Source: a virus | DNA length: 20,243 nt | Reading direction: 5' to 3' (one strand) | IMG/VR virus record: IMGVR_UViG_3300006921_000224 | Coordinates: 1 to 20,243 of that record | Shown here: positions 1 to 7,758 of the stretch, piece by piece | Layout of the letters: every line of letters begins with the position of its first letter | How positions within the stretch are numbered: the first letter of the stretch is position 1 | The notes under the pieces: model-generated | Database searches by the model: none | The model's input: the letters and a program-made list of their open reading frames with translations, nothing else | Told to the model about the DNA's origin: nothing | Program-made: the position numbers and the translations under genes

Positions 1-318
1 ACTCGTGTCGTAGGTAAACCCAGTGGTGTCGTAATGATAGTAGAAGATGTTATCAGTGCGACTGTAGCAGCTAAACTATTCCCAGGCTTAACAGGTCTAG
101 CTATACTAGGTACATCATTTAGTGTGTCTAATATGCAACACTTAGATAATTTTTACAAAGTTATAGTAGCATTAGACCCAGATGCTGCACATAAAACATT
201 AGAGTACAAGAGAGAGATAGAGGCTTGCACAGGGTTAGAGACTATAGCGTTGAGACTCTATGATGATATTAAATATAAAGTAGAAGCAGACATTAAAAAA
301 CTAGAGGAGATAGTTTAA
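1..318 (+). CDS. DNA primase, TOPRIM C-terminal part (5' end outside window)
   Basis: The reading frame is open from base 1, so this is the C-terminal ~105 residues of a longer gene and the ATG at 34 is probably an internal methionine. Two elements match the TOPRIM fold of phage primases: an acidic turn (IVEDVISA) with the conserved glutamate, and later VIVALDPDA, which carries the DxD metal-binding pair. Between them is the hydrophobic AILGTSFS strand typical of this region. The enzyme would make RNA primers for lagging-strand synthesis. In T7, primase and helicase are fused; here the helicase is a separate gene about 780 bases downstream, after four small genes. The stop overlaps the next start (TAATG). 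The N-terminal zinc-binding part cannot be seen. The TOPRIM call is good; the exact primase subfamily is not resolved. Confidence 0.75.
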   Translation, partial: TRVVGKPSGVVMIVEDVISATVAAKLFPGLTGLAILGTSFSVSNMQHLDNFYKVIVALDPDAAHKTLEYKREIEACTGLETIALRLYDDIKYKVEADIKKLEEIV

Positions 319-512
319 TGACACCAAGAGAAGAAGCAGAGTTAGAAGCAAAGATAACACACGAAGCATTTATTAAGTGGGTAAAGGTTACCTTCTACTG
401 GATAATGGCAATGCTATTAGTACTAGCATACTTTAACTTTGGAGTAGATAACAAAACAGGTAGCCAGTACAACGGTGCAGTATACGCACCCAAGAATATA
501 GGAGACAAGTAA
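318..512 (+). CDS. Small single-pass membrane protein, unknown
   Basis: A 64-residue protein I do not recognise. A charged N-terminus rich in Glu and Lys is followed by one hydrophobic stretch at about residues 21 to 41 (aromatic and Leu/Ala rich), which should span the membrane, then a short polar tail. The start overlaps the stop of the primase gene by one base and the stop overlaps the next start by one base (TAATG in both cases), so it is likely translated by coupling within the replication operon. Its role is unknown. Small membrane proteins among phage early genes often act on the host, but nothing here shows that. Confidence 0.7.
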   Translation: MTPREEAELEAKITHEAFIKWVKVTFYWIMAMLLVLAYFNFGVDNKTGSQYNGAVYAPKNIGDK

Positions 513-727
513 TGCAACCAAAGAATGTACCATGCCATATCCGTATCAAGGTAGAGCCAACGCAGCAGCAGAATGGTAGAGCCTGTCGGTTACATGGCAA
601 AGACTTCAAGAGTATAGCTGATGCAGCGAGGCACTGGAATGTGAACTACTCGTGGGCAGCAGAACAAGTTAGTAAAGGATGGAACAAAGAAGGATTTCCT
701 CAAAAGTATAGGAAGAGTTATGTCTGA
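512..727 (+). CDS. Small basic protein with NUMOD1/HTH-like segment
   Basis: A 71-residue, positively charged protein. Residues about 29 to 58 read GKDFKSIADAARHWNVNY and then a helix ending in a KGWNKEGF turn. This resembles the NUMOD1-type DNA-binding helix-turn-helix found as a module in phage homing nucleases (pattern: Gly, Ser-Ile, Ala-Ala, then a second helix and a Gly-Trp). No nuclease domain is attached, so it may be a stand-alone DNA-binding protein. It overlaps both neighbours. The family link is by eye only and the function is unknown. Confidence 0.65.
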   Translation: MQPKNVPCHIRIKVEPTQQQNGRACRLHGKDFKSIADAARHWNVNYSWAAEQVSKGWNKEGFPQKYRKSYV

Positions 728-944
728 ACAATATTGTACAACAAAAGGTTTAGGGGATGATATGAAATACATAGTAGAGATAGAGATAGATACTGGTGAG
801 TATTTTCATGCTACAGGTAAAAGTATGTTCACACTTGATGACCCACCTATAGTTTTTAATACTAGAGAAGAAGCACAGTTAGAGGCTGATAGATGGAATA
901 CAGGAAGAGTAATAAGCTATGAAGAAGACAGCAATAATAGATGA
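720..944 (+). CDS. Small acidic hypothetical protein
   Basis: A 74-residue frame, unrecognised. Two starts are possible. The ATG at 720 has AGGAAG five bases upstream and overlaps the preceding gene by 8 bases. The ATG at 762 has GGGGAT close before it and would give a 60-residue protein beginning MKYIVEIEIDTGEYF, which looks like the more natural N-terminus because a beta strand starts at once. The C-terminal half (FNTREEAQLEADRWNTG) resembles small phage proteins in which an EEA helix follows a strand. It overlaps the next start at 919 by 26 bases. Function unknown. Confidence 0.6.
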   Translation: MSEQYCTTKGLGDDMKYIVEIEIDTGEYFHATGKSMFTLDDPPIVFNTREEAQLEADRWNTGRVISYEEDSNNR

Positions 945-1080
945 ACGTGTACCTCTAGGTAAAGTCTACGTTGACTTGACAGTAGATGAAGTGCTAGAGG
1001 CATGTAAGAGGTACGCATCAGACAAAGCCTTTGATGAAGAATTAGCTAGGATATATAACAAAGATACAAGTTTTGATTGA
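919..1080 (+). CDS. 53-residue hypothetical protein
   Basis: A short frame beginning MKKTAIIDERVPLGKVYVDL and ending just before the helicase ribosome binding site. It fills what would otherwise be a 150-base gap in a tightly packed operon. AGGAAGAG lies about 8 bases before the ATG. The residue pattern (an N-terminal strand, then an acidic and aromatic helix, TVDEVLEACKRYASDKAFDE) looks like a real small protein. It overlaps the preceding gene by 26 bases. No function can be given. Confidence 0.55.
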   Translation: MKKTAIIDERVPLGKVYVDLTVDEVLEACKRYASDKAFDEELARIYNKDTSFD

Positions 1081-1094
1081 GAGAGGAGACACAC

Positions 1095-2324
1095 ATGATG
1101 GAACTGGCACTGATCCACACTATGCTGGACAAAGAGTTCTACGATAATCACAAGGGCATACGTTGCCCTGATAAGATATTCAGTAAAGATGCACGTAAGA
1201 TTAAGCACACTCTAGACTACGCTATGACTACCTACGACAAGAGCCTTACGCCTACTGAGTTAGAGGCTTTGTTTGAGGCTAACAACAGGAGTATGACTAC
1301 AGCTAACAAGCAAGTGTACCGTGAGTTGTTTACAAAGATAGCAAGAGAGAAGCCTCTCAGTAATGAGATAGCTACGGATGTACTGTCTAAGTTATTCCAA
1401 CAGGTAGTAGGTGAAGAGATTGCTAACCTTGGTTTTGATTACGTTAATGGAACTCAAGAAAGCTTAGAACCTTTACGTAATCTATTGACTAACTATCAAG
1501 ATGACTTCATGCCTAACCTTAAGGTAGAGTGGGATGACACAAGCATTGATACACTACTCAAAGCTAACGACATACAGTCACAATGGAAGTGGAACATACC
1601 TACTCTTAGACGCAAGACAGAGGGCATCAGCGCAGGACACCTGGTTGTTGTAGGTGCTAGACCTAACACAGGTAAGACAAGCTTTCACGCTAGTGCAATA
1701 GCTGCACCTGATGGGTTTGCATCACAGGGTGCTAAGTGTATGGTGCTGTGTAATGAAGAAAGTTATGAACGTGTAGGTGCAAGATACCTTAGTGCCGCCA
1801 CAAGTATGAGCATGGATGAAGTAAAGACTAACATGGCGGTGGCTGCGTTACGTTACGATCCAGTAGAGAAGAATGTATTCATCAAGGATAGCACAGGTAA
1901 AGACATGGCATGGGTTGAGGCTATCATCAAAGCATACGAGCCTGACATTGTAGTGCTTGATATGGGTGACAAGTTTGCGTCCAAGACAAGTGATAAGTCA
2001 GACATCTATCTTAAGGAAGCAGCGATACATGCACGTAACATAGCCAAGCAACACAACTGTGCAATCATATGGATGTCTCAGTTAAGCGCAGCAGCAGAGG
2101 GTTTGGTACATCCTGATCAGTCAATGCTTGAAGGTAGCAAGACAGGCAAGGCAGCAGAGGCAGACCTAATGATACTCATATCAAAGAACAAGGTAGTTGA
2201 AGGACAGGACGAAGACGAAAGTAGCCAACGACATCTTTGTATAGCTAAGAACAAACTCAAGGGTGGGTGGCATGGAACTGTACACTGTGAGTTAGATGGT
2301 GATAGGAGCCAGTACTTAGCATGA
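1095..2324 (+). CDS. Replicative DNA helicase, DnaB-like
   Basis: A 409-residue hexameric-type helicase of the RecA-fold DnaB/T7 gp4 class, which unwinds DNA ahead of the phage polymerase. The Walker A motif is GARPNTGKT (residues 187 to 195), the Walker B strand is DIVVLD ending at Asp289, and the sensor glutamine is in IIWMSQLS (Gln329). A C-terminal KNKLKGG segment matches the KN(K/R)xG element of DnaB proteins. The N-terminal ~130 residues are helical, like the DnaB N-terminal domain, and there is no primase domain. I chose the ATG at 1095 because GAGAGGAG sits six bases upstream; the frame also allows a TTG at 1077, which lacks such a site. The stop overlaps the polymerase start (ATGA). 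Confidence 0.9.
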   Translation: MMELALIHTMLDKEFYDNHKGIRCPDKIFSKDARKIKHTLDYAMTTYDKSLTPTELEALFEANNRSMTTANKQVYRELFTKIAREKPLSNEIATDVLSKLFQQVVGEEIANLGFDYVNGTQESLEPLRNLLTNYQDDFMPNLKVEWDDTSIDTLLKANDIQSQWKWNIPTLRRKTEGISAGHLVVVGARPNTGKTSFHASAIAAPDGFASQGAKCMVLCNEESYERVGARYLSAATSMSMDEVKTNMAVAALRYDPVEKNVFIKDSTGKDMAWVEAIIKAYEPDIVVLDMGDKFASKTSDKSDIYLKEAAIHARNIAKQHNCAIIWMSQLSAAAEGLVHPDQSMLEGSKTGKAAEADLMILISKNKVVEGQDEDESSQRHLCIAKNKLKGGWHGTVHCELDGDRSQYLA

Positions 2325-4369
2325 GACTTGTACTTGATGTAGAAAACACAATCACTAAACGAGAGAAGAAGAACATCCTTGATCCGTTTGAACCTGGACT
2401 TGAGCTTGTGCAAGTAGGTATGCAGAATGTAGACAACACTGACGAGACATACCTGTTCACTCTTAACCATAAGCAAGATCAAGACGTTGGTGGCTCAAGG
2501 GCTATAAACATTCAGATTATACTGGATAACACAACTCTCTTGATCATGCACAATGCACAGCATGACTTGATGTGGCTATGGGAATCTGGCTTCAAGTATG
2601 ACGGTGACATCTATGACACGATGTTAGCTGAGTACCTGTTACAACGTGGGCAGAAAGCACCTATAAGCTTAGAAGCTTGCGCTGAACGTAGGAATCTAAA
2701 CTATCAGAAGCAAGACACTCTCAAAGAGTATTACAAGAAAGGATACAACACCAATGAGATACCTTTACAAGAGCTTCTTTTTTATCTTAGGAGTGACCTC
2801 GACATTACTCGTGAGTTGTACCTTGCCTTGGAACAAGACTACTCCCAGCCAGAATCAGAGTCCTTACATAAAGTTAGAAAAGTTACCTTCAACACATGCA
2901 AAGCCCTCACCCGAATGTATATGTCAGGAATCTGTGTGGACAGGAATACCCTTCAAGAAGTCCGACTAGAATTTGAACAAGAGAAAGCTGAGATAGAGGA
3001 TAGACTACAACGTAAGACTCGTGATCTTATGGGTGACACACCTATTAATCTCAACAGCCCAGAGCAAGTATCTCAAGTTATATTCAGTAGACGTGTAAAA
3101 AATAAGAAAGAATGGGCTTACTTGCTTGAACACACTAAAACAAAGAGAGGGTTTGAAACAGTAATAGAAGAAAACAGTTCTGTCATTAGAAAGACTAAAG
3201 CATCTACTTGTCCTAAGTGTAATGGACGTGGCTTAGTACATAAGTTGCGTAAGGATGGTACACTTTACAAGCTACCAACTAAATGTAAGCCATGTGACGG
3301 TAGAGGTTATCAGCTAAAAGAAATTAACGTAGCAGCAGGGTTACAATTCAACCCACCAAGCAAGAAGTGGGTAAGTGCAAATGGATTCAGTACTAGTAAG
3401 GGCAACCTTGAAAGTCTTATGGCTACCGCTACAAGTAAGTGCATGGATTCTGCTCTTGCTTTCCTTACTGACCTTAAGCGTCTGTCTGCTATTAGCAGTT
3501 ACCTTAGTAGCTTCGTGGATGGTATCGACATATTCACCAAGCCCAACGGATTCTTACACGTTAACCTTACCCAAAGTGTTACCAGTACAGGTAGATTTTC
3601 TGGACGCAATCCCAACATGCAAAACATGCCAAGAGGAGGTACATTCCCAGTGAAGCGTGTGTTCATATCACGATGGGAAGGTGGACAGATAATGGAATGT
3701 GACTTTGCTCAGTTGGAGTTCAGAGTTGCTGCATTCCTCTCACAGGACAGCACAGCTATGGAGGAGATAGATACAGGGTTTGATGTGCACTCCTACACTG
3801 CAAAGGTTATCAGTGATGCAGGACAGCCTATACAGCGCCAGGCAGCAAAGGAGCATACCTTCGCCCCACTCTTCGGAGCCAGCAGTTATGGTAGACCCAA
3901 GGCTGTAGCCGCATACTACAATCATTTTACGGAGAAGTACCAGGGCATAGCTAAGTGGCACAAGAAGCTAGGCAAGGAAGCAGTAAGACTTTTTAAAATA
4001 ACCAACGTAAGTGGTAGACAGTATGCGTTTCCTGATGTTGAGAAGAGAGCGAATGGTAGTGTGACACACTTCACTATGATTAAGAACTACCCTGTCCAAG
4101 GATTTGCTACAGGTGACATCGTACCTGTCGTACTACTAGAGTTTGAGCGATTGCTTGAGCCTCTACAATCATGCTTAGTCAATACTGTACACGATTCTAT
4201 GGTGATAGATGTACATCCTGACGAAGTAAAAAAAGTCTTAGCTATTGTTGAGACTATTAATGCTAATCTAAACTGTGTTATAAAAGACGCATACGATGTA
4301 GAAATGAATGTGCCTTTATTATTAGAAGCTAAAATAGGAAAGAATTGGCTTGACACAGTTGACGTTTAG
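2321..4369 (+). CDS. polA: DNA polymerase I (family A) with DnaJ-like zinc finger insertion
   Basis: A 682-residue phage replicative polymerase with 3'-5' proofreading. Exonuclease motifs are Asp6/Glu8 (LDVENT), Asp82 in MHNAQHD, and YLRSD (Tyr155, Asp159). Polymerase motif A is DFAQLEFR with Asp461. Motif B is RQAAKEHTFAPLFG, with Arg506, Lys510 and Phe514; Phe514 lines up with E. coli Phe762. Motif C is VHDS (His624, Asp625), with Ser instead of the usual Glu after the aspartate. Between the exonuclease and polymerase domains, residues 297 to 331, lie two CxxCxGxG motifs (Cys297, Cys300, Cys322, Cys325) like the DnaJ zinc finger. That insertion is a known hallmark of HMO-2011-type phages. 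No 5'-3' exonuclease domain is present. The gene ends in TAG. Confidence 0.95.
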   Translation: MRLVLDVENTITKREKKNILDPFEPGLELVQVGMQNVDNTDETYLFTLNHKQDQDVGGSRAINIQIILDNTTLLIMHNAQHDLMWLWESGFKYDGDIYDTMLAEYLLQRGQKAPISLEACAERRNLNYQKQDTLKEYYKKGYNTNEIPLQELLFYLRSDLDITRELYLALEQDYSQPESESLHKVRKVTFNTCKALTRMYMSGICVDRNTLQEVRLEFEQEKAEIEDRLQRKTRDLMGDTPINLNSPEQVSQVIFSRRVKNKKEWAYLLEHTKTKRGFETVIEENSSVIRKTKASTCPKCNGRGLVHKLRKDGTLYKLPTKCKPCDGRGYQLKEINVAAGLQFNPPSKKWVSANGFSTSKGNLESLMATATSKCMDSALAFLTDLKRLSAISSYLSSFVDGIDIFTKPNGFLHVNLTQSVTSTGRFSGRNPNMQNMPRGGTFPVKRVFISRWEGGQIMECDFAQLEFRVAAFLSQDSTAMEEIDTGFDVHSYTAKVISDAGQPIQRQAAKEHTFAPLFGASSYGRPKAVAAYYNHFTEKYQGIAKWHKKLGKEAVRLFKITNVSGRQYAFPDVEKRANGSVTHFTMIKNYPVQGFATGDIVPVVLLEFERLLEPLQSCLVNTVHDSMVIDVHPDEVKKVLAIVETINANLNCVIKDAYDVEMNVPLLLEAKIGKNWLDTVDV

Positions 4370-4414
4370 AGTATAACTAACCATCTTTAACTTTAAAAGA
4401 AAGTAAGTAAAACA

Positions 4415-5269
4415 ATGAATACAGAACTAGCTATACAGAACGATTTAGGTATGTCTCTTGCAGAGGCAGTAGGTGTAACTACTCAAAGTGGTGAAAGAAA
4501 GACTGCTGCTTTACCTAGAGTAAACCTCATGCACACTGGTATCATGGGTAGTATTGATGTTAACGGAAAGTCTATTAAGACTGAGGTTGTACCATCAGGA
4601 TCATTTAAGATTACCAGAGGTGAAGACGATGTTGTTTACGCAACTAGTCCTAGCATACGCATCTTTGCAATCAGGCAACAATACTCCAAGTGGGATGCCA
4701 AAGAAGAGGTAATGAATAAGACAGTAATGTCTAACGATCTCAAGGGTGACTTGAAAGATAACTTAGGTACATTTAATCTTGGTAGACCATCAGGTTATAT
4801 CGAAGATTGGGATAGCGTACCTGATAAGACAAAGGATCTGATTCGCAGTATCAAGCGTAAGAAGATTCTCTTTGGTCAACTAACTGCTTCAGGTGTTACT
4901 GATGAATCAGGTAATGTAGTAGATGAAATTACTGATATGCCTTTCTACTTTGAAGTACCTACCTCAAGTATACAGTCTTTGGACTTTGCAGTTAATGCAT
5001 TATCACGTAAGAATATTTTACCTATCCAGTGTAACTTTAAGCTAGGTCACAAACCTGGTGGAGAAACTTGGGTTACTCTAACATTAGAGTATGATGGTAA
5101 GGTAGAACTACAGCCAGAGGATCAAGAGACTCTACATAACTTCTTGGCATACATCACTACTCAAAACGAGTACATCTTAAATCAGTGGGCTGATAAAAAT
5201 AAAGAGTCTATCTCTGATGATGATGCAGAACTAGTTACGCATTTCGTTAATGTAGAAGAGGCAGACTAA
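4415..5269 (+). CDS. Conserved phage protein, possible ssDNA-binding protein
   Basis: A 284-residue protein I do not recognise with certainty. It lies between the polymerase and the exonuclease, where phages of this sort often carry a single-stranded DNA-binding or recombination accessory protein. The body is rich in predicted beta strands with charged loops. The last ~20 residues are acidic (SDDDAELV and then VEEAD), as in many SSBs whose acidic tail contacts replication partners. There is no clear OB-fold signature I can name. It follows a 45-base gap, one of the few in this module, and has AAAAGAAAG about 11 bases before the ATG. The stop overlaps the next start (TAATG). The SSB idea is inference from position and tail. 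Confidence 0.7.
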   Translation: MNTELAIQNDLGMSLAEAVGVTTQSGERKTAALPRVNLMHTGIMGSIDVNGKSIKTEVVPSGSFKITRGEDDVVYATSPSIRIFAIRQQYSKWDAKEEVMNKTVMSNDLKGDLKDNLGTFNLGRPSGYIEDWDSVPDKTKDLIRSIKRKKILFGQLTASGVTDESGNVVDEITDMPFYFEVPTSSIQSLDFAVNALSRKNILPIQCNFKLGHKPGGETWVTLTLEYDGKVELQPEDQETLHNFLAYITTQNEYILNQWADKNKESISDDDAELVTHFVNVEEAD

Positions 5270-6141
5270 TGAACCACCCTGCTGAACTAGCTGTCTTTGA
5301 ATACCTTGGCAAAGCTCTCAAGGGTGAGACAGATATGGCTGAAGACATACGCAAGCAAGTTGCTGCTGATGTTGAGGCTGCATTAAAGAAACAGTTCAGT
5401 GGTGGGCCTCGTGACAAGTTTAGATTAAGGATGTCCAACATTGGGCGTCCTACTTGTCAGCTATGGTTTGAGAAGAATGATCCTGAAAATAAGAAACCAC
5501 TACCTCCACACTTCCTAATGAATATGATTATAGGAGATATTGTAGAGGCAGTGTTCAAAGGGCTTCTTCGTGCTGCTGGAGTAGAGTTTAAGGATAATGA
5601 TAACGTAACACTTAAGCTAAAGGATGGCACAAAAATTAAGGGTGAGTACGATATGGTGCTTGATGGTAAGGTAGATGACATTAAGTCTGCTTCACCTTGG
5701 TCATACTTAAACAAGTTTGTAAGTCTTGAAAGCCTAGCTAAAAGCGATAGCTTCGGATATGTATCTCAACTTGTTGGCTACGCTAAAGCTGCAGGATTAG
5801 ACGTTGGTGGCTGGTGGGTAGTCAATAAGGCTAACGGTGAGTTTAAATATGTGGATGCAAGTTCCGTAGACGAGCCTACAGTTATGCAAGAGATTGAAGA
5901 GACAGTAGAGTACATCAATGAAGACAAACCTTTCAAGCGTTGCTTTGAGGCAGTACCTGAGAGTTACTTCCGTAAGCTTACTGGTAATATGATTTTAGGT
6001 ACAGAGTGTGGCTTTTGTTCATACAGACACAAGTGTTGGCCTAACTTAAAAGAACTACCATCGAAGACATACAAGGGTAAGAAGACACCACCAATGGTAG
6101 ACTACGTACTGTTGAGTCCTGAGTATGCGGAAGCACATTAA
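5269..6141 (+). CDS. PD-(D/E)XK exonuclease, RecB/Cas4-like, probable Fe-S cluster
   Basis: A 290-residue nuclease of the RecB/Cas4 type. The core reads GDIVEAVF (Glu93), GEYDMV (Asp128), then VDDIKSAS with Asp137 and Lys139 as the D-x-K pair, and QLVGY (Gln167, Tyr171), matching the QxxxY motif of this group. One cysteine near the N-terminus (Cys63, in RPTCQLWF) and three near the C-terminus (Cys247, Cys250, Cys256; spacing C-x2-C-x5-C) match the arrangement that holds a 4Fe-4S cluster in Cas4 and AddB. It probably degrades or resects DNA ends in phage recombination or host DNA breakdown. It overlaps the endonuclease gene by 17 bases. Confidence 0.85.
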   Translation: MNHPAELAVFEYLGKALKGETDMAEDIRKQVAADVEAALKKQFSGGPRDKFRLRMSNIGRPTCQLWFEKNDPENKKPLPPHFLMNMIIGDIVEAVFKGLLRAAGVEFKDNDNVTLKLKDGTKIKGEYDMVLDGKVDDIKSASPWSYLNKFVSLESLAKSDSFGYVSQLVGYAKAAGLDVGGWWVVNKANGEFKYVDASSVDEPTVMQEIEETVEYINEDKPFKRCFEAVPESYFRKLTGNMILGTECGFCSYRHKCWPNLKELPSKTYKGKKTPPMVDYVLLSPEYAEAH

Positions 6142-6556
6142 AGGTAGGTATCGCAGTGGCCTAGAGAAAGAGGTTGCTGCGTACTTACGTAAGACACAAA
6201 AGAAAGTCAGATACGAAGTACTGAAAGTAGAGTGGGAAGACTTACGTTACCGCACCTACACACCAGACTTCGTGTTAGACAACGGTATTATTATTGAGAC
6301 GAAAGGTATATTTGATAGCGAAGATAGACGTAAGCATCGTGAGATACAGAGACAGCACCCTGAGTTAGACATAAGGTTTATATTCAGTAATGCTAAAGCT
6401 AAGTTGTATAAGGGTGCAAAGTCTAGATACTTTAACTGGTGTGAGCAGCATAAGTTTCAGTGGGCTAATCGTGTGATACCAGAAGATTGGTTAAAAGAAA
6501 AAGGTAAAGAGATTAAAGTTAAACGTATAGAATTAAAAACAAAAAGGAAAGACTAA
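6125..6556 (+). CDS. Endonuclease I, Holliday junction resolvase (T7 gp3-like)
   Basis: A 143-residue protein very close to the T7 endonuclease I family, which cuts branched DNA such as Holliday junctions before packaging and helps break down host DNA. The active site is readable: Glu14 in SGLEKE, Asp48 in YTPDFVLD, and Glu58 and Lys60 in IIETKG. Spacing matches T7 Glu20, Asp55, Glu65 and Lys67. The segment FSNAKAKLYKGAKSRY and the later WCEQH and IPEDWL are also typical. Length is near the T7 protein (149). A lysine-rich tail follows the last conserved part. The start lies inside the end of the exonuclease gene with no strong ribosome site, which suggests coupling. Confidence 0.92.
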   Translation: MRKHIKGRYRSGLEKEVAAYLRKTQKKVRYEVLKVEWEDLRYRTYTPDFVLDNGIIIETKGIFDSEDRRKHREIQRQHPELDIRFIFSNAKAKLYKGAKSRYFNWCEQHKFQWANRVIPEDWLKEKGKEIKVKRIELKTKRKD

Positions 6557-6891
6557 TGGGCCACGATTTAAGAGATGATGAGATAGCTATAGTGATAAGC
6601 CCTGTTGGTTATGAAGTACCTTCTGAATGGCAGGGTGATATAAATGTAGGTCTAGTAATCTCACCAGACAATGAGATACCAGAAGATATTATGACTAGAG
6701 TTATAGGCATAGCTACTTTGATGTCAGCTTTCTTGGATGTAGCTTCTGACAATCCTGAGATACACGACATAGTTGAAGAGCACAGAAATTATTTAATGAA
6801 GTTAGACGAAGAAAAAGAAAAACCTGTTGTAAGTAAAGATGGAAATGTTTATACACTTGACATATGGACAAAGACAAAGGGTAATGCATGA
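6556..6891 (+). CDS. Hypothetical protein
   Basis: A 111-residue acidic protein with no family I recognise. The N-terminal half carries two hydrophobic strands (IAIVISPVGY and VGLVISPD), the middle a helix, MTRVIGIATLMSAFLDVA, and the C-terminal part an acidic helix followed by a strand. The repeated VISP element in the first 40 residues may mark paired strands. A good ribosome site, AAAAAGGAAAG, precedes the ATG. It sits between the resolvase and the nucleotide-metabolism genes and overlaps the next gene by 4 bases. Function unknown. Confidence 0.7.
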   Translation: MGHDLRDDEIAIVISPVGYEVPSEWQGDINVGLVISPDNEIPEDIMTRVIGIATLMSAFLDVASDNPEIHDIVEEHRNYLMKLDEEKEKPVVSKDGNVYTLDIWTKTKGNA

Positions 6892-7115
6892 CTGATCCAG
6901 TTAATAAACCAGTACACTACAATCAAGGTGGCATAGAATGTATCGAAGCAATAAGAGCAATGACTACAACTATGGATGGAACGTCAGCTTATATGGCAGG
7001 TAATGTAATTAAATATGTCTGGCGTCACGAATATAAGAACGGCATAGAAGATTTAGAGAAAGCTCAAGTATATCTTGGGTGGCTCATAGATAGTTATAAG
7101 GAGAAGCATAAGTGA
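6888..7115 (+). CDS. DUF3310 family protein
   Basis: A 75-residue protein that fits the DUF3310 pattern: an N-terminal NKPVHYNQGGIECIEAI, then GNVIKYVWRHEYKNGIEDLEKA and YLGWLI. This short domain is widespread in phages. In T7 a related domain is part of gp1.7, reported as a nucleoside monophosphate kinase, so a link to nucleotide metabolism is possible. The neighbours, a MazG-like hydrolase and ribonucleotide reductase, fit that idea. At 75 residues it is only the domain core, so enzymatic activity is not shown by the sequence. It overlaps both neighbours by four bases. Confidence 0.85.
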   Translation: MTDPVNKPVHYNQGGIECIEAIRAMTTTMDGTSAYMAGNVIKYVWRHEYKNGIEDLEKAQVYLGWLIDSYKEKHK

Positions 7116-7597
7116 TTACACAAGATGATATAGATGCATTCACTCCGCCTAGACCACACGAAAAGGTAGGTAACTTTATTGTAGCATTCAATGGATCACT
7201 AGACCCACGACTTTGGGTTAAGCTTATTGATGAAGAGATGAAGGAGTTGAAAGCGGAAACGTATGGTACGGTAGAACATCTTAAAGAATTGTGTGATCTA
7301 CTGTATGTCTCTACTGGATTAGCTCTTACAGCAACAGAACATATAGGTATGCTTATGCAGAATGAAGAACGTAAATCTGTAGTAGAACAGCAAAGCCAGG
7401 TAAGCCGTTTGTTAGACAGTGGGCTAGAGCATTACGGTGAAGATGTATTTATGGAAGCGTTTGCACGAGTACACGATAGTAACATGTCTAAGCTAGACAG
7501 CAACGGCAAGCCTATCATACGTGAAGACGGTAAGGTTATGAAAGGTCCAAACTATAAGAAGCCTGACTTGAATGATTTATTGGAAAAGGCAGCATGA
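7112..7597 (+). CDS. MazG-like nucleotide pyrophosphohydrolase
   Basis: A 161-residue member of the all-alpha NTP pyrophosphohydrolase group (MazG / phosphoribosyl-ATP pyrophosphohydrolase-like). The metal-binding pattern EExxE (Glu41, Glu42, Glu45) is followed 13 residues later by ExxD (Glu59, Asp62), as the family requires. The C-terminal part, RVHDSNMSKL and then GKVMKGPNYKKPDL, is typical of phage versions. Phage MazG proteins hydrolyse (d)NTPs and may alter host nucleotide or alarmone pools; the substrate cannot be read here. The start is GTG at 7112, chosen because AAGGAGA lies six bases before it. It overlaps both neighbouring genes by four bases. Confidence 0.85.
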   Translation: MITQDDIDAFTPPRPHEKVGNFIVAFNGSLDPRLWVKLIDEEMKELKAETYGTVEHLKELCDLLYVSTGLALTATEHIGMLMQNEERKSVVEQQSQVSRLLDSGLEHYGEDVFMEAFARVHDSNMSKLDSNGKPIIREDGKVMKGPNYKKPDLNDLLEKAA

Positions 7598-7758
7598 AGT
7601 TTGATGTAAAGCTGTTGTTAGATATAGATGAGGAAGAGAATATACTTCCTGTCTCAGAAGATATGTATGAGGATACAATAAAAGAATTATTCCAGTACAT
7701 AGTTTATGACATTGATGGTGCAAAGATTACAAGATTAGAGGTGAAACAAAAGAAATGA
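7594..7758 (+). CDS. 54-residue hypothetical protein upstream of reductase
   Basis: A short frame that begins in the ATGA overlap with the MazG-like gene and ends in an ATGA overlap with the reductase start, so it fills the gap exactly. The protein begins MKFDVKLLLDIDEEENILPV and continues with an acidic helix and a basic tail (RLEVKQKK). The alternating strand-helix-strand pattern looks like a folded small domain. Perfect overlap on both sides is good support that it is expressed. Function unknown; being next to the reductase suggests but does not show a role in dNTP supply. Confidence 0.65.
   Translation: MKFDVKLLLDIDEEENILPVSEDMYEDTIKELFQYIVYDIDGAKITRLEVKQKK

Noticed and set aside
1077-1094. 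TTG start for the helicase, six residues longer
   Set aside because: The ATG at 1095 has a strong ribosome site six bases upstream, whereas that same site would lie inside the longer version.
2117-2482. Antisense frame opposite the helicase and polymerase junction
   Set aside because: It lies fully inside two strongly supported genes on the other strand, shows no motif and has a Ser/Leu/Cys-rich composition typical of antisense shadows.
3209-3313. Separate DnaJ chaperone gene
   Set aside because: The CxxCxGxG motifs are in the polymerase reading frame with no stop or start around them, and there is no J-domain (HPD motif).
3375-3653. Hydrophobic forward frame inside the polymerase gene
   Set aside because: It overlaps the polymerase in another phase through conserved polymerase sequence; the Leu/Ser/Val richness is a by-product of codon use, with no ribosome site.
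4370-4414. Promoter in the gap after the polymerase (TATAAC near 4372)
   Set aside because: There is no matching -35 element at proper spacing; in AT-rich sequence such hexamers are expected by chance.
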